From Bilophila sp964538355 (lineage in GTDB: Bacteria > Desulfobacterota > Desulfovibrionia > Desulfovibrionales > Desulfovibrionaceae), in contig CAZIFC010000002.1 in the NCBI GenBank assembly GCA_964538355.1, forward strand, positions 62,001-126,000: a DNA stretch of 64,000 nt, in the 5' to 3' direction. How positions within the stretch are numbered: position 1 is the stretch's first letter; each line of letters opens with the position of its first letter. The notes under the pieces are model-generated. The model was not told the DNA's origin. It saw nothing but the letters and a program-made list of their open reading frames with translations, and did not search any database. Of this stretch, positions 9,342-16,706 are shown in pieces. Made by a program: the position numbers and the translations under genes.

Positions 9342-10670
9342 CTAGACGTGCTCGATGTCTCCGTCGTGGCTTTTGCGGACGGCGGCGTTATGCTTCTTCT
9401 GGATAATGAAGGCCGACAGTGCGCTGGTTCCGCCGGCAAGCAGAGTAAACAGGCACACATACAGCGGGTTTCCGTCGTTCCATTTCATGAGCAGCGTACA
9501 CAGGCCGGGAACGATGCCCGCCACGAGGAATCCCGGGAACTGGTACACGATGGAAATCCCCGTATAACGCACATCGGAAGGGAAGAGATCGGAGAACAGG
9601 GCCGCTTCGGGGCCAAAGACGCCCGCGTAGAAGACGCTGAGGGGAATGACGATAGCCAGACCGATGAGGAGCATGTTCCCGCCGCTGCTTTCCATCAGCC
9701 AGAACGACGGGAAAACAGACAGGCCGCACAACAGGCTGGCCACACCGTAGACCTTGCCGCGTCCGAAGCGGTCAGCGAGACGACCGGCAATCAGGATAAA
9801 CGGGCACATGACCAGCGCGGCAATCATGACGACCGTGAGCGCGTGGGTGCGGGGAACATCAACATACTGCACGAGATAGCTGATCACAAACACCGCAAGG
9901 ACATTGAAGAACACGCCGTCGATCCATCTGGCTCCCACACCAAGCGCGATGTTGCCGGGATGTTCCTTGCAAACGCGCACGATGGGCAGGCTCTTGTGTT
10001 CGGTCTTGCCGCTCTCGCGGGCCTTCTTGAAATCCGGGGTTTCAAGAATGTGCGTCCGCACATACAGGGCGATGCCTACCAGCACAACGCTGAGCAGGAA
10101 GGCGCAACGCCATCCCCATTCCATGAACTGCTCGTTGGTCAGCCCCCAGGAGAGCAGGGCAACGACACCGGAAGAAAGGCACAGTCCGGTAGCAAGGCCC
10201 ATCTGGGGGATGCTTGCGTAAAAGGCGCGCTCGCGTTTGCTTGCATACTCATAGGTCATGAGCACGGCACCGCCCCATTCCCCGCCAAGGCCAAGGCCCT
10301 GACAGAGACGCAGTGTCTGGAGGATAATCGGAGCGGCAATGCCAATCTGCGCGTAGGTCGGAACAAGGCCGATGCCGATGGTTGCCAGCCCCATGATGAG
10401 CATGGTGAGCACGAGCATGCTCTTGCGCCCAAGCTTGTCTCCGAAGTGCCCAAAGATAAACCCGCCCAGAGGCCGGGCCAGATACCCGATGGCGAAGGTG
10501 CTGTAGGCAAGGATCGTTCCCATGAACGGATCGGTCGTGGGGAAGTAGAGCTTGTTGAAGACAATACCTGCCACGACTCCGTACAGGAAGAAGTCATACC
10601 ACTCGATGGTCGCTCCAAGCAGGCTGGCAAAGACGACCTTTCGGATTTCTTTTTTACTGGGTGCACTCAT
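9342..10670 (-). CDS. MFS transporter, metabolite:H+ symporter (MHS) family
   Basis: Predicted 12-helix inner-membrane proton symporter, 442 aa. The N-terminal part ATIEWYDFFLYGVVAG and the following IGYLARPLGGFIFGH are the MHS signature shared by ShiA, KgtP, ProP and citrate carriers. The loop 2-3 motif is GDKLGRK. The substrate cannot be read from sequence; MHS members move organic acids, betaines or shikimate. The start at 10670 has an AAGGAG box. The gene is divergent from a LacI-family regulator, with one of two identical palindromes 92 bp upstream of its start, so it is probably the regulator's target. Confidence 0.85.
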   Translation of the reverse strand: MSAPSKKEIRKVVFASLLGATIEWYDFFLYGVVAGIVFNKLYFPTTDPFMGTILAYSTFAIGYLARPLGGFIFGHFGDKLGRKSMLVLTMLIMGLATIGIGLVPTYAQIGIAAPIILQTLRLCQGLGLGGEWGGAVLMTYEYASKRERAFYASIPQMGLATGLCLSSGVVALLSWGLTNEQFMEWGWRCAFLLSVVLVGIALYVRTHILETPDFKKARESGKTEHKSLPIVRVCKEHPGNIALGVGARWIDGVFFNVLAVFVISYLVQYVDVPRTHALTVVMIAALVMCPFILIAGRLADRFGRGKVYGVASLLCGLSVFPSFWLMESSGGNMLLIGLAIVIPLSVFYAGVFGPEAALFSDLFPSDVRYTGISIVYQFPGFLVAGIVPGLCTLLMKWNDGNPLYVCLFTLLAGGTSALSAFIIQKKHNAAVRKSHDGDIEHV

Positions 10671-10761
10671 GCAATGCTCCTTGAGGCGGCTGACCGCCTT
10701 CCCGCCAGTCCGGGGCGGGGCGTTTCTGCGGAGAAGGCTTCTCGAAGCCCGTTCCCCATCA

Positions 10762-10775
10762 ATTAAAATTTTAAT
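10762..10775. promoter_or_regulatory. palindrome copy 1, candidate LacI-family operator
   Basis: A perfect 14-bp palindrome, ATTAAAATTTTAAT, 92 bp upstream of the transporter start. The same 14-mer recurs at 10948-10961, 186 bp away centre to centre. Two exact copies in one divergent gap beside a LacI-family gene suggest a pair of operators, perhaps bridged by a looped tetramer. The AT-only centre differs from the CG centre of classic LacI/PurR sites. Confidence 0.6.
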
Positions 10776-10947
10776 CAGGATGCCCTGACTTTTATCGCCA
10801 TCCGCTTCAAGCCTCTACAGGATGACGCAAACATTTTCGCTGTGAATGCCAGCTATCGTCGTTCTTGGCAATATGCGCCAGCCCCTTTTTTGAAAAAAAT
10901 GAAAATTTAATTGTACGGACGAAAAGGGCGGGGGAGAGGGATTGCGG

Positions 10948-10961
10948 ATTAAAATTTTAAT
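10948..10961. promoter_or_regulatory. palindrome copy 2, candidate LacI-family operator
   Basis: Second exact copy of the 14-bp palindrome. It ends 14 bp before the -35 box of the regulator promoter, a position that would fit autoregulation or loop formation. Confidence 0.6.
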
Positions 10962-10975
10962 AAAGCGGGCCAGAT

Positions 10976-11005
10976 TTGACAGCCAAAAGCTCTTGTGCCT
11001 ATATC
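10976..11005 (+). promoter_or_regulatory. sigma70-type promoter of the LacI-family regulator
   Basis: TTGACA at 10976-10981, an 18-bp spacer, and TATATC at 11000-11005. Transcription would start near 11012, just before the AGGAGAGGG ribosome site at 11021. Confidence 0.65.
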
Positions 11006-11033
11006 CGCGCATTATAAGACAGGAGAGGGAAAC

Positions 11034-12110
11034 GTGAGCGTCAGAACCAGAGTTACCCTGGCGGAGGTCAGCAAGGAGTCGGGCTTTTCCCCCGCCACGG
11101 TTTCCATGATCCTCAATGGGAGGACGGACGTATCGTTTTCTGCCGAAACGATCCGAAAGGTGCGCGAAACCGCCGAATCCCTCGGGTACGTTTCCGTTTC
11201 CCGAAAACGCGCTTCGCTTTTTGAACGCAGGACTATCCTCATCGTCTGCCCGAATGTCCTCAATCCGTATTATTCCACTCTGGTGCAGGCTATCCAGCAG
11301 TCTGCTGCCGAACACGCCTGCGACACGCTTGTCTATGCCACATATCGTGATTCCGAAAATGAGGAGCGCATCCTCAACACCGTCGCCGCTTCCGATTGTG
11401 CGGGTGTCGTCTTTACCATGATGCCCCAGTCAACGGCGTTGGTGGAGCGGGTGGACAGGCGTATCCCGGTGGTCGTCATCGGCGATCGCAATACCAGCCT
11501 GAATGTCGATACCGTGGAGATGAACAATTACAGTGCGGGCATCATCATCGCTCGTCACCTCGCGGGGCTTGGGCACAAGCATATCGCCTATATCTCGACA
11601 ACCCTGAATGAAGCGAACTCGGCACGAGTGCGCCGTCTCGAAGGTGTGCGCGCGGCCTTTCTCGAAGCCTGCCCCGACGGTTCCGTCCTTGTGCGGGCGC
11701 GTGAGGTAACTCCGGAAGAAGAGCGGACGAACATTTCCATAGAGCATATGGTCGGGTTTGAACTGGCGAAGGGCTGTCTTGATACTCCCCGCATAACGGC
11801 GTTTATCGCGGTCAACGATATGGTGGCATACGGTGTTCTGGATGCCATTCGTGCCGCCGGACGTCGGATTCCCGAAGACTACAGCGTCTGCGGTTTTGAC
11901 AATGTGTTTCCCTCCCAGTCGGTGGGGCTGACCACGGTGGAGCACTACATTGTGGACAAGGGACGAAATGCCTTTGAAATCCTTCACGGCAAACTTTCTG
12001 GCGAAACGTCCGGCCTCAATAATATTACCCGGGTTGAGTTCCGGCACCACCTCATTGTACGGGCAACAACCGCCGCACCTCCAAAGCGGCAGTTGGAAGC
12101 GTCCGCATAA
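11034..12110 (+). CDS. LacI/GalR-family transcriptional regulator
   Basis: Full-length repressor-type regulator, 358 aa from the GTG at 11034 (AGGAGAGGG box at 11021). The N-terminal HTH reads TLAEVSKESGFSPATVSMIL with the hinge helix following; a periplasmic-binding-protein-like effector domain fills residues 60-345. The late motif GRRIPEDYSVCGFDN is typical of the family. The effector is unknown. Context suggests control of the divergent MHS transporter through the two palindromes in the shared gap. Confidence 0.88.
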   Translation: MSVRTRVTLAEVSKESGFSPATVSMILNGRTDVSFSAETIRKVRETAESLGYVSVSRKRASLFERRTILIVCPNVLNPYYSTLVQAIQQSAAEHACDTLVYATYRDSENEERILNTVAASDCAGVVFTMMPQSTALVERVDRRIPVVVIGDRNTSLNVDTVEMNNYSAGIIIARHLAGLGHKHIAYISTTLNEANSARVRRLEGVRAAFLEACPDGSVLVRAREVTPEEERTNISIEHMVGFELAKGCLDTPRITAFIAVNDMVAYGVLDAIRAAGRRIPEDYSVCGFDNVFPSQSVGLTTVEHYIVDKGRNAFEILHGKLSGETSGLNNITRVEFRHHLIVRATTAAPPKRQLEASA

Positions 12111-12139
12111 CAGCGCTTCCAGACCGGCGCATGAGCTTT

Positions 12140-12189
12140 GACAGCAAAAGCCCCTCGTCTCGTTTCCGGGAAGAGGGGCTTTTGCTGTC
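12140..12189. terminator. long perfect hairpin between LacI-type gene and dppC
   Basis: Arms 12140-12156 and 12173-12189 pair perfectly over 17 bp. The hairpin lies between two convergent genes and could end transcription from both sides, although T runs are interrupted. Confidence 0.75.
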
Positions 12190-12205
12190 TCTTGAGCATA
12201 CACGG

Positions 12206-13054
12206 CTATTTTTTTAAGCGCGGGTCCAGTATGTCCCGGAGTCCCTCGCCAAGGAGGTTGTAGCCCAGCACGGTGATCAGAATCGCCAGACCGGGATACA
12301 GCGACAGCCACGGAGCTATTTCAAGGACATCCTTTCCTTCCATGAGCATGTTGCCCCAGCTGGGATCGGGCGGCTGAACACCAAGCCCCAGAAAACTCAA
12401 GGACGATTCTACCAGAATGGCTCCGGCGATGCCCAGCGTTGCGGAAACCAGCACAGGTGTCAGCGCGTTGGGGAGAATATGCGTAAACATGATCCGGGCG
12501 GAGCGTGTCCCGGCAAGCCGAGCCGCCGCCACGAAATCGCGCTCGCGAAGCGACAGCGTTTCCGCCCGGACAAGGCGGGCAACCCCCATCCATGAGGTCA
12601 GGCCAATGACAACCATGATGGTGTTCAGGCTCGGCTCAAGGAAGGCGATGACCGCAAGAATCAAAAAGAACGAAGGGAAACACAGCATGACATCAACGCC
12701 GCGCATGATGATTTCATCAACGATGCCGCTGAAATAGCCAGAAAGGAGTCCAAGGGCCACACCAATGGCGATGGAAATGCTTACGGAAACGAACCCTACC
12801 CAGAGGGAAACGCGTGCTCCGTACAACAGCCGTGAAAGCACATCACGCCCCAGCGCGTCGGTTCCCAGCGGGAAGGCTTCACTGGGAGGGGCAAGGATCG
12901 ACTTCAGGTGCAGCGCGGTCGGATCATAGGGTGCAAGCCACGGGGCGAGGAGGGCGCATGCTGACATGAACACGACAATGCCCAACCCCAACAGAAGCAT
13001 GCTGCGCCGGGAAAACAGCCTGGACCATCGCCGAACAGAACGTGTCGCGCTCAT
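12206..13054 (-). CDS. DppC/OppC-type ABC transporter permease
   Basis: Inner-membrane permease of a peptide/nickel-type ABC importer, 282 aa with about six helices. The cytoplasmic N-terminus leads to LAPYDPTALHLKS and the conserved PLGTDALGRDVLSRLLYGAR. The EAA loop that docks the ATPase is near 185-205 (AARLAGTRSARIMFTHILPN), and the C-terminus has the usual SFLGLGVQPPDPSWGNML. The start overlaps the dppB-like stop by 4 bp. No binding protein or ATPase is nearby, so the substrate is open. Confidence 0.88.
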   Translation of the reverse strand: MSATRSVRRWSRLFSRRSMLLLGLGIVVFMSACALLAPWLAPYDPTALHLKSILAPPSEAFPLGTDALGRDVLSRLLYGARVSLWVGFVSVSISIAIGVALGLLSGYFSGIVDEIIMRGVDVMLCFPSFFLILAVIAFLEPSLNTIMVVIGLTSWMGVARLVRAETLSLRERDFVAAARLAGTRSARIMFTHILPNALTPVLVSATLGIAGAILVESSLSFLGLGVQPPDPSWGNMLMEGKDVLEIAPWLSLYPGLAILITVLGYNLLGEGLRDILDPRLKK

Positions 13055-14058
13055 TGCCGTTTCCCCTGTGCCCTGATGCGGGGATCAGCCAAACCGTAGC
13101 CGATATCCGCAAGCATGTTTCCCGCCAAGGTCAGGACTGCGCCGAGCACAAGGTTTCCCATAATCAGCGGGTAGTCTCGAGCCATGACCGCAGCATAGAA
13201 GAGCTGCCCAAGGCCGGGCAGCGCAAAGATGGTTTCGATAATGACGCTGCCGCCGATCAGTCCCGGAACCGAAAGCCCGAGAAGGGTGATGACGGGGAGC
13301 AGGGCGTTTCTCAACGCATGGCGAAAGATAACCACCCGGGCGGGCATCCCTTTGGCTCGGGCCGTCAGGATAAAGTCCTGCCGCATGACTTCAAGCATCG
13401 AGGAGCGCATGAAGCGCGACATGCCGGCAACGCTGCCCACCGTAATGACGGTGACCGGCAGAACCAGATGTTTCCCGAGATCAAGCAGCTTCCCCCAGGC
13501 GGACAGGGAAGGGTAGTCCAGCGAGGTCAGCCCGGACAACGGCAGCCATTGATGCTCAAGCCCGGTATACAGCATGAGGAGCAGCGCAAGCCAGAACCCC
13601 GGCATGGCAAAGCCCAGAAAAACCAGCACCGTCATGCCCTTGTCGAACAACGAACCCTGCTTCCACGCGGACAGGACGCCGACCGGCACGGCAATGAGCA
13701 ACGTCAGCAAAAGCGAAATGACGTTGATGCCGATGGTAAGAGGCAGGCGTTCGGCAATCTTGTCGATGACAGGGCGGGCATCGCTGGACATGGAGTTTCC
13801 GAAATCCAGCTGGACAATCCGTGACAGCCAGTCAAAATACTGCACATAGAGCGGGCGATCTATTCCATAGAGAGCTTCCAGTCTGGCCCTGGCCGCTTCT
13901 CCGGCAAGCGGATTCAGCGTGGTCTGCATGTCCGTTGGCGTTCCGGGGGCCAGATGGATGACGAAAAAACTGACGAGCGTGATGCCCCACAGCACCAGAA
14001 GCATCCAAATCGTTTTTCGGATACACCGAAGGAAAAAGGCCGTTGTCTCGTTCGTCAT
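13051..14058 (-). CDS. DppB/OppB-type ABC transporter permease
   Basis: Partner permease of the DppC-like protein, 335 aa. The first helix is followed by FVIHLAPGTPTDM and a Leu-rich core. The EAA loop (ARAKGMPARVVIFRHALRNA) lies near 240-260, and LPGLGQLFYAAVMARDYPLI near the end is family-typical. A GGAGG box precedes the ATG at 14058. The gene follows an RdgC-like pair at 18 bp, an unusual partnership that is probably just shared transcription. Confidence 0.88.
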   Translation of the reverse strand: MTNETTAFFLRCIRKTIWMLLVLWGITLVSFFVIHLAPGTPTDMQTTLNPLAGEAARARLEALYGIDRPLYVQYFDWLSRIVQLDFGNSMSSDARPVIDKIAERLPLTIGINVISLLLTLLIAVPVGVLSAWKQGSLFDKGMTVLVFLGFAMPGFWLALLLMLYTGLEHQWLPLSGLTSLDYPSLSAWGKLLDLGKHLVLPVTVITVGSVAGMSRFMRSSMLEVMRQDFILTARAKGMPARVVIFRHALRNALLPVITLLGLSVPGLIGGSVIIETIFALPGLGQLFYAAVMARDYPLIMGNLVLGAVLTLAGNMLADIGYGLADPRIRAQGKRQ

Positions 14059-14076
14059 GCAGCCTCCGAGCAGGCT

Positions 14077-14601
14077 TTACGCTTGCTGGCCCATCCAGCG
14101 GGACATCTCCTGAACTTCCTTGTCCCAGAGGGAGGAAAGCCGGATTTCCAAAAACTGCTTGTAACAGGCATCAAACATCCCCAGACACAACTCCATGAGG
14201 TACATTTTTTCAAGGAATCCGGCGTCTGGGTCGTCGTCCTTTTCCATTTCCACCTTGGGCGTCTTGAAACTGCCAAAGGAGAAATCCTCTGCCTTGAGAG
14301 TCGTTTGCCACGCCAGCTCCTCACGTTCAAACCGGATGAGCGCACGGGTAACCTTTTTTCCGGTACGAAGCCCAAGGCGGACTTCCCGCAACTGGGAAAG
14401 GGAACCGGAGACGGAAGCCGTTTCCAGACTGTCGCCCTCGCCACCCTGGACAACAATGCGCTGCTCCAGATTCATGGTGAAAGGGATGCCTTTTTTATCT
14501 TTAAAACCCAATGGTTGCGTTTCGCAGCGAAACCAGAGCCATGTCAGGAATTCCTGCCCGAGGACCATATCGGTCGTCTGTCCGAGATACGGTTCATTCA
14601 T
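14077..14601 (-). CDS. conserved protein paired with RdgC-like protein, possible RdgC C-terminal half
   Basis: 174 aa from the ATG at 14601, which has a GAGAGG box; upstream in-frame codons overlap the preceding gene and are not needed. It begins MNEPYLGQTTDMVLGQEFLT, followed by WLWF. The sequence has mixed charge with no membrane segment or signal peptide. It starts 10 bp after the RdgC-like gene, so the two are cotranscribed. A role as the missing C-terminal part of RdgC is inference from position and size, not from a motif I can prove. Confidence 0.55.
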   Translation of the reverse strand: MNEPYLGQTTDMVLGQEFLTWLWFRCETQPLGFKDKKGIPFTMNLEQRIVVQGGEGDSLETASVSGSLSQLREVRLGLRTGKKVTRALIRFEREELAWQTTLKAEDFSFGSFKTPKVEMEKDDDPDAGFLEKMYLMELCLGMFDACYKQFLEIRLSSLWDKEVQEMSRWMGQQA

Positions 14602-14611
14602 AGTGTGCCTC

Positions 14612-15226
14612 TCAGACAAAGCTGGTCGGTTCAAGGGTATCGATACGGGCAAGGGCCTGTTCATCAAGCATGGAGGCCGCAAGAGCAAAGGGGGTCAGCG
14701 GCTCCAAATGGAGATCAAAGGTAAGCGTAAAGTGATTCATAAAAAGTTCAATGAGTTTTGATTGGGTTGAAGCCAGATAGATCAGGTTGTCGTCCGTAGC
14801 CCAGACAACCTCGAATACAGCGGGAATAGGCAGAAAACGGCTCAACAGGCGCAGCTTGACCTGATCCCGCAATTCGTTCTTGCGTTCGCGGGCAATGAAC
14901 TTTTTGCCTTGATCCTTGATGCGGGCTTCTTCTTCACGAAGCGCGATCATCACATGCTTTTTCATGACCGCCGGGGGAATGCGCCGAGTGTCCAGCCGAA
15001 GGGCAAAAGCCAGATACGCACCTTTTTCCGGCGGAGCAGAGCGCCACTGCGTATCAAGCATGTCTTCAAAGCTCGTCCATCCCCATCCGCGCTCTTCGGC
15101 GATGTCGTCGATGTCCTGAAAGGCGAATTGCTTCAGCTTGGCTGGGATTTCCATCCAAAGCTCTTTAGGGATAGGTTCTGTAATCCGAAAACGGGTAAAG
15201 CTGCAGCTTCCGGCGAGAAGGCTCAT
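14612..15226 (-). CDS. RdgC-like recombination-associated protein (short form)
   Basis: 204 aa, against 303 in E. coli RdgC, a ring-shaped DNA-binding protein that modulates RecA. The sequence follows the N-terminal two thirds of RdgC: FTRFRITEPIPKELW, then SAPPEKGAYLAFALRLDTR, a Lys/Arg/Glu-rich helix containing VMKKHVMIALREEEARIK, and LRLLSRFLPIPAVFEVVW. An AAGGAT box precedes the ATG at 15226. The C-terminal third is absent, but the next gene may supply it. It is first in a leftward set with the 174-aa protein and the DppB/C permeases. Confidence 0.6.
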   Translation of the reverse strand: MSLLAGSCSFTRFRITEPIPKELWMEIPAKLKQFAFQDIDDIAEERGWGWTSFEDMLDTQWRSAPPEKGAYLAFALRLDTRRIPPAVMKKHVMIALREEEARIKDQGKKFIARERKNELRDQVKLRLLSRFLPIPAVFEVVWATDDNLIYLASTQSKLIELFMNHFTLTFDLHLEPLTPFALAASMLDEQALARIDTLEPTSFV

Positions 15227-15326
15227 GAGTGTATCCTTGTCAAAAGAATAAAGTGACCGTATATTCCTACGCTAAGGTCGTGTCTCGTGGCAAGCAAAAA
15301 TGACGCATAATGAAAATTATGTAAAC

Positions 15327-15782
15327 TTATGTCTCCTTCTCCCTATTCCCCTTCCACTCTATTTCTATCCACCCGACGCCGCCGCCCCAAAGCCCTCGTC
15401 GCTGTACGGGGATCACACCGAGTGCTGAGACAATGCCTTCTATACCGTAATGCGACATAAAGCGTGTATAAAGGGAAAAATGCGTACCCAAGCGTTCCCG
15501 TAAGGCTCCGAACCAATACGCGGGGAAATCCAGATTCCGTTCGGGACGCCTATAGTCAATCAGCATAAGCTTGTGAAAAACAGTCATTGCCTGACGTACC
15601 CGCAATACGGCCTCATCAAACGGCAACTGGTGCAATACCCCCAAGAATACGGCGCACGCGTTGGGTGTTTGCAGCCCCGTTTCAAACGTGCTCGCATCCA
15701 CGCTTGCCCAAACCGGATACAGCCCGCTATGTACACAATATTCTTCAATAACCGGCTTCAAATCCGGATGCCGATCAAACAC
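15327..15782 (-). CDS. hypothetical protein
   Basis: I do not recognise this family. The GTG at 15782 gives 151 aa and overlaps the HD-domain gene by 8 bp; a TTG at 15800 is the alternative. The sequence has ordinary soluble composition (IEEYCVHSGLYPVWASV, FGALRERLGTHFSLYTRF) and no signal peptide or membrane helix. Tight overlap with the HD gene suggests one transcript and perhaps a linked task. Confidence 0.5.
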   Translation of the reverse strand: MFDRHPDLKPVIEEYCVHSGLYPVWASVDASTFETGLQTPNACAVFLGVLHQLPFDEAVLRVRQAMTVFHKLMLIDYRRPERNLDFPAYWFGALRERLGTHFSLYTRFMSHYGIEGIVSALGVIPVQRRGLWGGGVGWIEIEWKGNREKET

Positions 15783-16590
15783 GCCCTGCCGCCTTTTCAA
15801 GCTCGATCAGAAGATAGTTTCTGACGGCGTCGGTATCGGGCGCATGGGGCAATCCTTTAAGGATAACTTGAATAAAACCGGATTCCGCACAACGTTTCCG
15901 CGAAAGGGAAAAATGGAAATCGTGAATCCATGCTCCGAGCAGCATTCTGAAATCATTAACATAATGCAATTCGGTATAGCTTGGAACCTGTCCCGAGAGC
16001 ACCTTCCGCGCCAGTGCGGGGGAATAGCCTTCCGGTTTGTCGAGGACATGCAGCACGACATCTTCTGTCGGTATCGGCCTGGAAAGATGCTGCGCCATGA
16101 TTCGCATGATATCTAATTTATCGGCATCTCTGACAATGTTCGTAACCGCCAGACAGGTTTCCGGCAAAACCGGAAGGCGGTACCTGTTATGGAGGGCAAT
16201 GGCTGCCAGAACCAGCTTGCGGACCGCATCAGGCTCTTCGCGCAGGAAACCTTCCTGCCTGACGGTACGCACACCGAGGTAGCCGTGGTTTACCGACTGG
16301 GCATCGCTGAAGGTCCGCCATTTGACGTATTGCGGAAAACGTCCTGTGTCATGGTACAAGGCGGCAAGCAAGGCCGCCCTCTTCTCTTCCGGGTTCAGAT
16401 CCGTTTCGCCAACAATGGCCCGGGCGTGCTCCAGAACCTTGTATGTGTGTTCCCGCTTGAGGTGCAGCATCCCTTCGGGATGTTCCCTAAGATAGCTTCC
16501 GGCAAACGCCTCAAAAGCCGCCTCGTGCCCAGCAATGTCGGCCCATTCCAGAGTTTGTTTCTCGTGTGTACAGCGCATGGAATGGTGCAT
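15775..16590 (-). CDS. HD-domain metal-dependent phosphohydrolase
   Basis: Predicted HD-superfamily phosphohydrolase, 271 aa from the ATG at 16590 (GGAAGG box upstream). The metal site is visible as H (HTYKVLEHA), HD (ALYHDTGRFPQY), further His residues (AALHNRYRLP) and a distal Asp (VRDADKLDIM). Family members hydrolyse nucleotides or second messengers; the substrate here is unknown. It is divergent from dnaE across about 115 bp and overlaps a hypothetical gene downstream. Confidence 0.75.
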   Translation of the reverse strand: MHHSMRCTHEKQTLEWADIAGHEAAFEAFAGSYLREHPEGMLHLKREHTYKVLEHARAIVGETDLNPEEKRAALLAALYHDTGRFPQYVKWRTFSDAQSVNHGYLGVRTVRQEGFLREEPDAVRKLVLAAIALHNRYRLPVLPETCLAVTNIVRDADKLDIMRIMAQHLSRPIPTEDVVLHVLDKPEGYSPALARKVLSGQVPSYTELHYVNDFRMLLGAWIHDFHFSLSRKRCAESGFIQVILKGLPHAPDTDAVRNYLLIELEKAAGRV

Positions 16591-16706
16591 ACTCCAAACC
16601 TTCCGGCAGGACAAGAAGCCCTGCCCTTCGTTGTGCCTCCGCCCATCTTTTGATAGGCTTCCCCTTCACCCTTTCTTCCTCCGACTCCGATAACCGGGAT
16701 TTTTCC

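Larger units (their letters stand above)
10671..11033. promoter_or_regulatory. divergent control region between transporter and LacI-type regulator
   Basis: These 363 bases hold no gene. They contain two identical 14-bp palindromes (10762-10775 and 10948-10961) and a good promoter for the regulator (10976-11005). No convincing sigma70 promoter was found for the transporter side by eye. Confidence 0.65.

Noticed and set aside
15302..15322. Small AT-rich inverted repeat near the end of the hypothetical gene downstream of the HD gene
   Set aside because: Only six pairs with A/T content; could easily be chance and there is no clear T run.
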